A stretch of 64,000 bases of DNA, from positions 1,612,001-1,676,000 of the forward strand of contig NZ_JADJTF010000001.1 in NCBI RefSeq assembly GCF_016711335.1, in the 5' to 3' direction. Shown piece after piece: positions 53,841 to 61,897 of this stretch. The position numbers and the translations under genes were made by a program. The notes under the pieces are model-generated. The model saw only the letters and a list, made by a program, of their open reading frames with translations, made no database searches and was not told the DNA's origin. Origin of the DNA: Thiofilum sp. GTDB taxonomy: Bacteria > Pseudomonadota > Gammaproteobacteria > Thiotrichales > Thiotrichaceae. Numbering within the stretch: position 1 is the first letter of the stretch; each line of letters opens with the position of its first letter.

Positions 53841-53949
53841 GGTTTAAGTTGGCTTGAGTTCAGTGAACATTTAGTGCCTGTTGATTATAACGGATGAAAG
53901 AATTATCAACAGGCTTCTCAAGGTAGAGGCAATGACCAGTAGGTGGATA

Positions 53950-55107
53950 ATGAGTATTGGTATGTTCATGAAAAAGGCGTTTAATACTAGCGTTACCTTA
54001 GTAACTTCAGCGGTGGTAATGGGTAGTTTTGCTGGTTGTGCAGCACCTGCTAAAGTTGCCGAAGAGACGGTAGCGGCTGACACCCCTAAAACAGTAGAGG
54101 ATAGTTCGGTCTTATCAGAAGCTAGTTTTGGTGATATTAAAAACAATGTAGTGCGTAGTACTAGGACAACAGTAACGACAACTAAGACAAATAATAATAT
54201 TAGCACTAAGACAACTAAAACACAGATAGTTACAGTTCCTAAACCTAGACCACAACGCTCAACGGTGGTCAGACGTAAACCTGCCAGTGTATCCGCACCG
54301 CAACAGGCTCTAGCTAGCGCTCAAGCCAATGCTAGAGAAGAAGAGTGGTTAAATTATCAACGTAAATGGGAGCAAGATCAGGCTAGACGACGTTCCCAAG
54401 CCAGTAGACGCGCTCCACGTACACAGGTTGCACAAGTTCGCCAACAGACTTGGCGCAATGATAATAATGTTGCACAAGCGCAAGCTTGGTCAGATGCTCC
54501 TCGTGCACCTAGACAGCAATTAATTCAAATTGCTATGGCTCCAGTCATAGATGCCGGACGCTTATCTAATGCAGCAGTGAGCAGAACACGCACTAATGTC
54601 ATGTATGATGGACGTTATATACCTCTGCGTTATCCGAATGGGGATGTCCCTTCTAACATTGGGGTGTGTACGGATGTGGTTATTCGCTCCTATCGGCAAT
54701 TAGGTGTCGATTTGCAACGCTTATTGCATGAGGATATGACCTATAACTTTAACTCTTATCCTAATTTGCCTAAATGGGGACTCAATGCCCCCGATCCTAA
54801 TATTGATCACCGCCGTGTGCATAATCTAAAAGCTTTCTTTGCCCGTTATGGTCAGCGCCTGCCGATTACACATAATCCTAGTGATTACCAACCAGGTGAT
54901 ATTGTCACTTGGAGCTTAGGAGGTGATCAGGAGCATATTGGTGTGGTAGTAGACCGCTATTCAGATGCTGATCCAAGACGCCCGCTCATCGTACATCATA
55001 TCGATGCGCGTGGGGTTAAAATGGAAGATATGTTATTTACTCTGCCTATCACCGGACATTATCGTTATTTAGGTGGTGCAGGTACGACTCAGTTAGTATC
55101 GATGTAG
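53950..55107 (+). CDS. Lipoprotein with C-terminal DUF1287 domain
   Basis: About 385 residues. The signal peptide ends in a lipobox (GSFAGC). Residues 35-205 are low-complexity, rich in Thr, Gln, Arg and Ala with some coiled-coil character. From about 215 comes a DUF1287 domain: YIPLRYPNGDVP, GVCTDVVIRSYRQLGVDL (Cys240), HEDM, DPNIDHRRVHNL, PGDIVTWSL and EHIGVVVD (His329). DUF1287 proteins belong to the NlpC/P60-like cysteine hydrolases. The ATG at 53950 has AGGTGG upstream; the ATG at 53968 is a second option. It ends before a strong terminator, so the island is closed at this side. Confidence 0.85.
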   Translation: MSIGMFMKKAFNTSVTLVTSAVVMGSFAGCAAPAKVAEETVAADTPKTVEDSSVLSEASFGDIKNNVVRSTRTTVTTTKTNNNISTKTTKTQIVTVPKPRPQRSTVVRRKPASVSAPQQALASAQANAREEEWLNYQRKWEQDQARRRSQASRRAPRTQVAQVRQQTWRNDNNVAQAQAWSDAPRAPRQQLIQIAMAPVIDAGRLSNAAVSRTRTNVMYDGRYIPLRYPNGDVPSNIGVCTDVVIRSYRQLGVDLQRLLHEDMTYNFNSYPNLPKWGLNAPDPNIDHRRVHNLKAFFARYGQRLPITHNPSDYQPGDIVTWSLGGDQEHIGVVVDRYSDADPRRPLIVHHIDARGVKMEDMLFTLPITGHYRYLGGAGTTQLVSM

Positions 55108-55132
55108 TTGCTCTTAGCGCTTCTTGCTGGTT

Positions 55133-55164
55133 AAAAAGCCTTGTAAGTGTTTACAAGGCTTTTT
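55133..55164 (+). terminator. Rho-independent terminator after the DUF1287 gene
   Basis: A 14-bp perfect stem (AAAAAGCCTTGTAA with its complement) with loop GTGT, ending in TTTTT. It isolates the accessory genes from the rpsP operon. Confidence 0.92.
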
Positions 55165-55296
55165 CATTACTGGACTTAGGAAATTCTAGATCAAAATACC
55201 TTTCTTTTTTTCCGAAACTCAGTACAATTGCCCGTTTACTTTGACCTGCTGGTTTTCAGTGGGAGAAGTGGTTTAGATTTTATAAAGGTTTAACGC

Positions 55297-55548
55297 ATGG
55301 TCAGTATTCGTTTAGCAAGAGGCGGAGCTAAAAAACGCCCATTTTATCACGTAGTTGTGAGTGATAGCCGTAAACCACGCGATAGTGGTTATATCGAGCG
55401 TATTGGTTTTTATAACCCTGTTGCACGCGGTCAAGAAGTTCGTTTAAGCATTAATACTGAGCGTGCTAATTATTGGTTAGCTCAAGGTGCTCAGCCTTCA
55501 GATCGTGTAGCTAAGTTAATGAAAGAATCTGCTCCAGCAGCAGCTTAA
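55297..55548 (+). CDS. rpsP: Ribosomal protein bS16
   Basis: An 83-residue protein beginning MVSIRLARGGAKKRPFYHVVVSDSR, with IERIGFYNP and YWLAQGAQPSDRV, all diagnostic. It heads the rpsP-rimM-trmD-rplS operon. A TACAAT with a GC-rich discriminator at 55223-55228 may be its -10 element. Confidence 0.98.
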   Translation: MVSIRLARGGAKKRPFYHVVVSDSRKPRDSGYIERIGFYNPVARGQEVRLSINTERANYWLAQGAQPSDRVAKLMKESAPAAA

Positions 55549-55572
55549 TTGAGTGAATTGAGTATTTAAGCT

Positions 55573-56085
55573 ATGAGTTCCTCTCCCCAGCCCTTGATTG
55601 TAATGGGTAAGATTGCAGGAGCTTATGGTATTAAGGGGTGGGTAAAAGTGATGTCTTTTACCGATCCACCTGAAAAAATATTACGCTATCGACCTTGGCA
55701 TTTATTGAAAGAAGGTCAGCCTCAAGTTATTAAAGTCAAGTCGGGTAAGCCGCATGGTAAGACATTAGTAGCGTGGTTGGAAGGAATTGAGGATCGTAAT
55801 CAAGCTGAATTACTCAATGGTTATGAAATAGCTATTGAACGTCAGCAATTACCCCAACTAACTAATAATGAATACTACTGGTCGGATTTACTCAATCTAC
55901 AAGTGGTTAATCTACAAGGGATTGACTTTGGTCGTGTGACTTCGTTAGTAGAAACAGGTGCCAATGATGTGCTCATAGTACAAGGTGAACGTGAACGTTT
56001 AGTGCCTTGGATTTGGGAGCAGGTAATTAAGCAGGTTTCATTAGAACAGGGTGTCATTACGGTAGACTGGGATGCTGATTTTTAG
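55573..56085 (+). CDS. rimM: RimM, 30S maturation factor
   Basis: A 170-residue protein: N-terminal barrel with MGKIAGAYGIKGWVKV and SFTDPPEKIL, then a PRC-barrel with EYYWSDLLNLQVVN and ANDVLIVQGERERLVPW. It assists assembly of the 30S head and binds S19. It lies 24 bp after rpsP and 2 bp before trmD. Confidence 0.95.
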   Translation: MSSSPQPLIVMGKIAGAYGIKGWVKVMSFTDPPEKILRYRPWHLLKEGQPQVIKVKSGKPHGKTLVAWLEGIEDRNQAELLNGYEIAIERQQLPQLTNNEYYWSDLLNLQVVNLQGIDFGRVTSLVETGANDVLIVQGERERLVPWIWEQVIKQVSLEQGVITVDWDADF

Positions 56086-56087
56086 CC

Positions 56088-56864
56088 ATGCGCTTTGATG
56101 TCATAACCTTGTTCCCTGAATTAGTCGGTACAGTCGCTGAGTCTGGGATAACAGGGCGAGCCGTTAAGCGCGGATTAGTCACAGTAAATTGTATTAATCC
56201 GCGCGCTTATGCCACCGATGTCCATAAAACTGTCGATGATCGACCTTATGGTGGTGGTCCGGGCATGGTGATGCGTTCCGATTGCTTGCTACAGTCCATT
56301 ACTGAGGCTAAGCAAGTCAATCAAGGTAAAGTACTTTATCTGAGTCCGCAGGGTAGAGTATTAAATCAAGCGTTAGTTAAGCAGCTCGCGCAAGAGCAAG
56401 GTTTAATTCTGGTCTGTGGCCGCTATGAAGGCATTGATGAGCGTGTCATTGAATTGGGCGTGGATTTAGAGTGCTCAATAGGTGATTACGTATTAAGCGG
56501 TGGTGAGTTGGGAGCGATGGTTATTATTGATGCTATCACCCGATTGCTACCGAGCGCTTTAGGTCATACTGAATCGGCTGAGCAAGATTCGTTTAGTGAT
56601 GGTTTATTAGATTGCCCTCATTATACTCGCCCCGAAATAGTACAAGGTTTGACTATTCCTGAGGTGCTGAAAAGCGGTAATCATAGTGCCATAGCACGGT
56701 GGCGTAGAAAGCAATCATTAGGTCGGACCTGGCAACGCCGTCCAGACTTATTACAATCAAAAACGTTGTCTCAAGCGGACCAAGTTTTGCTTGAGGAATA
56801 TCGACAGGAACAACAAGCTTCAGCAGAGGTTTTATCCCATGAGCAACATTATTCAACAACTTGA
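56088..56864 (+). CDS. trmD: TrmD, tRNA m1G37 methyltransferase
   Basis: A 258-residue SPOUT methyltransferase with MRFDVITLFPEL, DDRPYGGGPGMVM, CGRYEGIDERV, the trefoil-knot SIGDYVLSGGELGAM and the C-terminal RPEIVQGL, PEVLKSGNH. It methylates G37 to prevent +1 frameshifting. Its last 26 bases overlap rplS. Confidence 0.97.
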   Translation: MRFDVITLFPELVGTVAESGITGRAVKRGLVTVNCINPRAYATDVHKTVDDRPYGGGPGMVMRSDCLLQSITEAKQVNQGKVLYLSPQGRVLNQALVKQLAQEQGLILVCGRYEGIDERVIELGVDLECSIGDYVLSGGELGAMVIIDAITRLLPSALGHTESAEQDSFSDGLLDCPHYTRPEIVQGLTIPEVLKSGNHSAIARWRRKQSLGRTWQRRPDLLQSKTLSQADQVLLEEYRQEQQASAEVLSHEQHYSTT

Positions 56865-57183
56865 ACAAGAACAAATGACCAAGCAAGTCCCAGCCTTCCA
56901 AGCAGGTGACACAGTAGTGGTAAATGTTCGTTTTAAAGAAGGCGATAAAGAGCGTATCCAAGCCTATGAAGGTATTGTGATTGCTATGCGTAATCGCGGT
57001 TTAAATTCTTCTTTCACAGTGCGCAAAATGTCATACGGTGAAGGGGTCGAGCGTGTATTCCAAACCTATAGCAACTCGATTCACTCTATCGAAGTGAAGC
57101 GTCGTGGTGATGTGCGTCGTGCGAAGTTATACTATCTCCGTGGCTTAACAGGTCGTGCTGCACGGATTAAAGAAAAGGTTTAA
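56839..57183 (+). CDS. rplS: Ribosomal protein bL19
   Basis: A 114-residue protein starting MSNIIQQLEQEQM, with FQAGDTVVVNVRFKEGDKERIQ, YEGIVIAMRNRGLNSSFTVRK and the basic C-terminal RRAKLYYLRGLTGRAARIKEK. The start at 56839 is preceded by AGAGG and overlaps trmD by 26 bases; the frame upstream is open only because it runs through trmD. It closes the operon, followed by a terminator. Confidence 0.97.
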   Translation: MSNIIQQLEQEQMTKQVPAFQAGDTVVVNVRFKEGDKERIQAYEGIVIAMRNRGLNSSFTVRKMSYGEGVERVFQTYSNSIHSIEVKRRGDVRRAKLYYLRGLTGRAARIKEKV

Positions 57184-57207
57184 TTTCCTTACTTTGTTCA
57201 TCTCAAG

Positions 57208-57240
57208 AAAGCCACCCTAGCACTATAAGGTGGCTTTTTT
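57208..57240 (+). terminator. Rho-independent terminator after rplS
   Basis: AAAGCCACC pairs with GGTGGCTTT around a 12-base loop, followed by further T. It begins 25 bp after the rplS stop. Confidence 0.88.
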
Positions 57241-57395
57241 CATTGTACCTACACCGTTTAGCCTACCCATTGCCTATTCTGGCAGGTATTCAAGTAAACT
57301 AATGCTCTTCAGTGCTATTGGATAGCCTCTCATTAGATTATTTTATATTAATCCCAATGTGATAAATTCTACTAAAAACTACTGGGGTATATTGG

Positions 57396-59222
57396 GTGGA
57401 TAGCTGGTCATTGTTGCCCATCACCGTGAATGTCAGTGTCTTGATTAGTCTATTATTAGCTGTAGGACTCATCATTGCGCTCATAGTATTGTGGTCTAAA
57501 TACCGAGCTGAGCGGCGTCTGCAACTTTTACAATTGGATATATTAGTCAATTCTTTGATTGATATTGATGAAATTGCGGTCTTAGTCGATCATCGCGGTT
57601 ATGTCGAGTTTATGAACCCAGCCGCAGAAAAATTAATGCGCTATCGTTGGATGAATATGCGCAATAAGCCCTATCGTTCTATTTTTGAACTGATTGATCC
57701 TGTCAAACGTATCCCTATCCATTGGTCAGTGCCCTCTTCAAATATACAGTCTTCTGCCAATACTTATAAATCTTGTATTTTAAATACCAAAGAAATTAAT
57801 GACTTAAATACCACTTATACCGTGCGCTCTATTCGTTTAGAGGGAAATAAAAAACTATTTACACTCTTACTATTACGTGACTATGCAGAGGTCAGAGCCT
57901 TACAAGCAAAACTTGATTACCTTGAAATGCACGATCAGCGTACTGGATTGTTAAATCGTAAATGCTTTGAGCTACATTTGAAAAATGCACTGGATGAAGC
58001 ACGGCAGCAAGGGGTGAAACACTCCTTTATTCATGTAGCACTAGATCAGTTTAAAATGATTAATGATACAGTAGGGCACAATGCGGGCGATGCGTTTATT
58101 GAGCGTATCTCTGATTTACTCAAAGCGGCGATTACACAACAGCGTGATGTGTTAGCACGTATTGGCGGTGATGAGTTTGGGATTTTATTTCGTGAAATTG
58201 AACCCATTGAGGCGCTAAAAAGAGCTGAAAATATCCGCCAACAGATTGAGTCCTATATCTTTTATTGGAATGCACGGGCGCATAAAATCACTGCTAGTAT
58301 TGGTTTTGTACCGATCTATAAACGTTCGGGTACACCTAATCGCATTCTCTCTTTAGCGGATGCCTCCTGTCGGGTAGCTAAGTCTAAGGGAGGCAATCAT
58401 TTGCACTTATACCGCCCTGATGATAGTGAGGTGAAAAAGCATCGTGGGCAGCTAGTCTGGTTAGGGCGTTTGCAAAAGGCATTTGAAGCTGCCCAATTTC
58501 GTTTAGTGGCTCAGCCGATTCAGTCACTTAGTCCAGAAAAGTTCAAGTTGCCCTTTCATCATTACGAGGTGTTACTGCGCTTATTTGATGATAATGGGCA
58601 ACCTATTTCGCCCAATGAGTTTATTCCCGCCGCTGAGTATTATTCTATGATGCCGCGCTTAGATCGTTGGGTGATTCATGCTTTATTACAAGAGCTACAG
58701 CGCATTAATCAAAAAGCTCCCTTACCCATCTTTAGTATTAATCTGTCAGGGCAAAGCTTGGATGATTCGACCTTTTTAGAGTTTGTACAGCAGGAAATTA
58801 AAACAGCGGGTATTGATCCGCGCATGTTGTGTTTTGAGATTACGGAGCGGGTAGCGATCAGTAATTTAGGTTTAGCACAAAAGTTTATTGCCACCCTCAA
58901 AGCTCAAGGCTGTAGCTTTTCCTTAGATGATTTTGGGACAGGGGTTAGCTCGTTCAGTTATCTGAAATCATTGCCAGTCGATTATTTAAAGATCGATGGT
59001 AGTTTTATTAAGGACATTCTCAATGACGGGGTGGCTCATACTATGGTGCAATCGATTCATCAGGTCGGTCAAAAGATGATGGTGCAAACCATTGCTGAGT
59101 ATGTAGAGAATGAGCGTATTATGCAGCTATTGCGCGACATTGGGGTGGAGTATGGACAAGGCTATGGTATTAGTCGACCTGTAGCGCTTAACGATATTAT
59201 TGAAAGTCATATTATTAAATAA
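57396..59222 (+). CDS. PAS-GGDEF-EAL cyclic di-GMP protein
   Basis: A 608-residue protein: membrane helix at about 9-31, PAS domain at about 55-150 (VDHRGYVEFMNPAAEKLM), GGDEF domain with intact RIGGDEFGIL, and EAL domain with YEVLLRL (EVL variant), INLSGQSL, FEITERV, LDDFGTG, YLKIDGSF and AEYVEN, so metal-binding and catalytic positions of the phosphodiesterase appear complete. The residues five before GGDEF read QQRD, not RxxD, so the product-inhibition site is absent. It could make or degrade cyclic di-GMP; phosphodiesterase activity is the safer prediction. The start is a GTG with GGGG eight bases upstream. Confidence 0.9.
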   Translation: MDSWSLLPITVNVSVLISLLLAVGLIIALIVLWSKYRAERRLQLLQLDILVNSLIDIDEIAVLVDHRGYVEFMNPAAEKLMRYRWMNMRNKPYRSIFELIDPVKRIPIHWSVPSSNIQSSANTYKSCILNTKEINDLNTTYTVRSIRLEGNKKLFTLLLLRDYAEVRALQAKLDYLEMHDQRTGLLNRKCFELHLKNALDEARQQGVKHSFIHVALDQFKMINDTVGHNAGDAFIERISDLLKAAITQQRDVLARIGGDEFGILFREIEPIEALKRAENIRQQIESYIFYWNARAHKITASIGFVPIYKRSGTPNRILSLADASCRVAKSKGGNHLHLYRPDDSEVKKHRGQLVWLGRLQKAFEAAQFRLVAQPIQSLSPEKFKLPFHHYEVLLRLFDDNGQPISPNEFIPAAEYYSMMPRLDRWVIHALLQELQRINQKAPLPIFSINLSGQSLDDSTFLEFVQQEIKTAGIDPRMLCFEITERVAISNLGLAQKFIATLKAQGCSFSLDDFGTGVSSFSYLKSLPVDYLKIDGSFIKDILNDGVAHTMVQSIHQVGQKMMVQTIAEYVENERIMQLLRDIGVEYGQGYGISRPVALNDIIESHIIK

Positions 59223-59233
59223 GTAGCTGATAA

Positions 59234-59337
59234 AAAGTAATCGTGCATTGCTTGCGCAGTCGCTGTGAATACATCCGTGTACGCTACAAGGCGGCATCCC
59301 TGCCGCCAAGACTGCTCCAGAAATACTCGATTACTTT
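59234..59337. repeat. Dispersed palindromic repeat, copy 2
   Basis: A 104-bp element matching copy 1 (14045-14148): terminal arms AAAGTAATCG (59234-59243) and complement (59328-59337), extendable to 11 bp here, interior identical at 77 of 84 positions. Relative to copy 1 the arms carry one T-A to A-T swap on both sides, so pairing is kept. The GGCGGCA/TGCCGCC hairpin is unchanged; the other hairpin has one mismatch. It fills most of the space between the GGDEF-EAL gene and mpl. Confidence 0.85.
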
Positions 59338-59375
59338 TAGATAGGTAGTTAAATTAACGATTGCAATTTAGGGCT

Positions 59376-60743
59376 ATGGCAGTGAAGCATATTCATATTT
59401 TAGGTATTGGTGGCACGTTTATGGGTAGCCTCGCGCTATTAGCCCGTGAGTGTGGTTATCAAGTTTCAGGTTCCGATACTAATGTTTACCCTCCCATGAG
59501 TACTATGCTGGAGGAGCAAGGCATTACGATTAGCCAAGGGTATAAACCCGAACATATTCCGACTGACGTGGATCAAGTCGTGGTCGGTAATGTGATGAAG
59601 CGTGGTTTAGAAGTGGTTGAGTACTTGCTAGAGCGTAATATCCCCTATATCTCAGGACCGCAGTTTTTATATGAGCATATTTTAAAAGACCGCTGGGTGC
59701 TTGGCGTGTCGGGTACTCATGGCAAAACTACCACCTCGACGATGGTGGCGTGGATGCTCGAATATGCGGGTTTAAAGCCCGGATTTTTAATTGGAGGTGT
59801 ACCAGAAAATTTTGCTCTTTCAGCGCGGTTGAGTCCTGAAAGCCCATTTTTCGTAGTAGAAGCAGATGAGTACGATACGGCCTTTTTTGATAAGCGCTCG
59901 AAGTTTGTGCACTACCACCCCCGCACGTTGATTGTGAATAATATTGAGTACGATCACGCCGATATTTTCCCTAATGTCGAAGCTATCCAAACCCAATTCC
60001 ATCATCTCGTGCGTACCGTACCGCGCAATGGTTTAATCGTAGCGAATGGAGTGGAGCAAACTGTACAAACGATGCTCAAGATGGGTTGCTGGACACCTAT
60101 TGAGTATTTTGCGGGTCAAGGGGAATGGCAGGCTGAATTAGTTCAAGCGGATGGTAGTGAGTTCAAAGTATTGCATAAGGGTAAAGTATTAGGCACGGTA
60201 AAGTGGTCTATGTTAGGCGTGCATAATGTTAATAATGCCCTCGCTGCACTGGCGGCGGCACGTCATGTCGGAGTACCTGTAGCAATTGCTATTCAAGCCT
60301 TAGCTGAGTTCCAAGGGGTAAAGCGACGTATGCAGCAGCGCGGAGTGGTACGCAATGTGACCGTGTATGATGATTTTGCGCATCATCCGACTGCGATTAC
60401 TACCACACTAGCGGGCTTACGCGCCAAAGTGGGTTCTGCACGTATTATTGCGCTGTTGGAACCACGCTCTAACACTATGCGTATGGGGACACATAAAGAG
60501 CAATTAGCACAATCGCTACAAGGCGCAGATCAAGTATTTTTGTATCAGCCTGCGGGTTTAGATTGGGATTTATCGGGGGTAGTGGACGAGCTAAAAGGTA
60601 AGGGGCACTTGCTTTATGATATTGATCAGCTCGCGCAAACCGTAGCCCAATTCGCCCAAAGCGGTGACCACATATTAGTGATGAGTAATGGCGGTTTTGG
60701 CGGGATTCATGAGAAGCTATTGCGCTCCTTAAGTACTACCTAA
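59376..60743 (+). CDS. mpl: Mpl, murein tripeptide ligase
   Basis: A 455-residue Mur-ligase-family enzyme beginning MAVKHIHILGIGGTFMGSLA, with SGTHGKTTTSTM, EADEYDTAFFDKRSKFVHY, EYDHADIFPNVEAI, VYDDFAHHPTAI and SNGGFGGIH, matching Mpl rather than MurC. It reattaches recycled L-Ala-D-Glu-meso-DAP tripeptide to UDP-MurNAc, so this organism recycles its cell wall. The ATG at 59376 is preferred to a TTG five codons upstream because the family starts close to IHILG. ubiX follows by 3 bp. Confidence 0.95.
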   Translation: MAVKHIHILGIGGTFMGSLALLARECGYQVSGSDTNVYPPMSTMLEEQGITISQGYKPEHIPTDVDQVVVGNVMKRGLEVVEYLLERNIPYISGPQFLYEHILKDRWVLGVSGTHGKTTTSTMVAWMLEYAGLKPGFLIGGVPENFALSARLSPESPFFVVEADEYDTAFFDKRSKFVHYHPRTLIVNNIEYDHADIFPNVEAIQTQFHHLVRTVPRNGLIVANGVEQTVQTMLKMGCWTPIEYFAGQGEWQAELVQADGSEFKVLHKGKVLGTVKWSMLGVHNVNNALAALAAARHVGVPVAIAIQALAEFQGVKRRMQQRGVVRNVTVYDDFAHHPTAITTTLAGLRAKVGSARIIALLEPRSNTMRMGTHKEQLAQSLQGADQVFLYQPAGLDWDLSGVVDELKGKGHLLYDIDQLAQTVAQFAQSGDHILVMSNGGFGGIHEKLLRSLSTT

Positions 60744-60746
60744 ACT

Positions 60747-61364
60747 ATGATGCAAAACGCTCCCACCATTACCTTAATTATGACGGGCGCTTCGGGCGCT
60801 CAATATGGCTTACGTTTACTAGAGCAGCTCATTAAGGCTAAGTGTCGGGTATATTTATTGCTCTCACGTCCGGCTCAGTTAGTGATTAATACTGAAACGG
60901 ATCATCACCTACCTGGGCGTGCCGCTGAAATTGCTGAGTATTTTACTAAGCTCTACCAAGCTGATCCGGGACAGTTACAAGTCTTTGAGCGAGAGCAATG
61001 GATGGCTCCGATTGCCAGCGGGAGTGGGGTAGCTGATGCGACAGTGGTTTGTCCTTGTACCACTGCCACCCTTTCCGCTATAGCCTGTGGAAGCAGTCGC
61101 AATCTTATCGAACGGGCGGCGGATGTGGCATTAAAAGAGCGTAAAAAGCTGATTTTAGTCATTCGTGAAACGCCGTTTTCAGATATTCACTTAGAGAATA
61201 TGCTCAAACTGTCGCGTATGGGTGTGGTAATCATGCCTGCGAATCCGGGTTTTTATAATCGCCCGCAAACCATTGATGATCTTATTGATTTTATGGTGGC
61301 GCGAGTGTTGGATCATTTGAATATTGCCCAAACTTTACAGCCCAAATGGGGTACTCAGGGTTAA
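60747..61364 (+). CDS. ubiX: UbiX, flavin prenyltransferase
   Basis: A 205-residue flavoprotein with LIMTGASGAQYGLRLLE, ASGSGVADATVVCPCTTATLSAIACG and LILVIRETPFSDIHLENMLKL, the UbiX/Pad1 signatures. It makes prenylated FMN, the cofactor for the UbiD decarboxylase in ubiquinone synthesis. The mpl-ubiX pairing is seen in other gammaproteobacteria. ubiD is not in the window. Confidence 0.93.
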   Translation: MMQNAPTITLIMTGASGAQYGLRLLEQLIKAKCRVYLLLSRPAQLVINTETDHHLPGRAAEIAEYFTKLYQADPGQLQVFEREQWMAPIASGSGVADATVVCPCTTATLSAIACGSSRNLIERAADVALKERKKLILVIRETPFSDIHLENMLKLSRMGVVIMPANPGFYNRPQTIDDLIDFMVARVLDHLNIAQTLQPKWGTQG

Positions 61365-61466
61365 TAGTACCCTTGTGTGATTCTGTGCTACGCTTAGGGC
61401 TATTGATCGGACAACCCAAATGTGTTGCTTTGATTAATCTTTATTAGAATTTATAGAGGAGTTGTC

Positions 61467-61844
61467 ATGGCAACTGTTGAAATTACTGCCGATACTTTTA
61501 ATGATGCAATCACTGAAAATGATATTGTGATTGTGGACTTTTGGGCGCCTTGGTGTGGCCCTTGCCGTTCATTTGCCCCTACTTTTGAAAAAGTATCCGA
61601 AAAGCATACTGATATTATGTTTGCTAAAGTGAATACGGAAGAAGAGCAAGATTTGGCGGGACATTTCCAAATTCGCTCTATCCCCACATTAATGATCTTC
61701 CGTGAGCAAGTGGTATTGTTTGCTCAGCCCGGAGCCTTGAGTGAGTCGCAATTGGAAGAAGTGATTGGCAAAGTACGTGAGCTGGATATGGCTAAAGTAC
61801 ATGCTGAAATTGCCGCTCAACAAGACGCAGCTAATCAAGAATAA
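61467..61844 (+). CDS. Thioredoxin-like protein
   Basis: A 125-residue thioredoxin fold with the active site WAPWCGPCRSF and the cis-proline IRSIPTLMIF. There is no signal peptide, so it is cytoplasmic. The C-terminus carries about 15 residues beyond the core (KVHAEIAAQQDAANQE), making it slightly longer than TrxA (about 108). A GAGGAG ribosome site precedes the ATG. It is a general disulfide reductase or a dedicated partner of an unknown reductase. Confidence 0.9.
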   Translation: MATVEITADTFNDAITENDIVIVDFWAPWCGPCRSFAPTFEKVSEKHTDIMFAKVNTEEEQDLAGHFQIRSIPTLMIFREQVVLFAQPGALSESQLEEVIGKVRELDMAKVHAEIAAQQDAANQE

Positions 61845-61861
61845 TAGCGAACTGTTTACAC

Positions 61862-61886
61862 GCTAGAGAGTTCTAGGCTCTCTAGC
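61862..61886. other. Hairpin between convergent thioredoxin and DUF2797 genes
   Basis: GCTAGAGAG pairs perfectly with CTCTCTAGC around a 7-base loop, 18 bp after the thioredoxin stop and 12 bp from the end of the opposite gene. It may act as a shared terminator although a T-tract is missing. Confidence 0.45.
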
Positions 61887-61897
61887 TGGTAAAGTAA

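Noticed and set aside
53871..54206. 111-codon minus-strand frame with hydrophobic content
   Set aside because: It is antisense to the signal peptide and Thr-rich part of the DUF1287 lipoprotein, which has better start and domain evidence.
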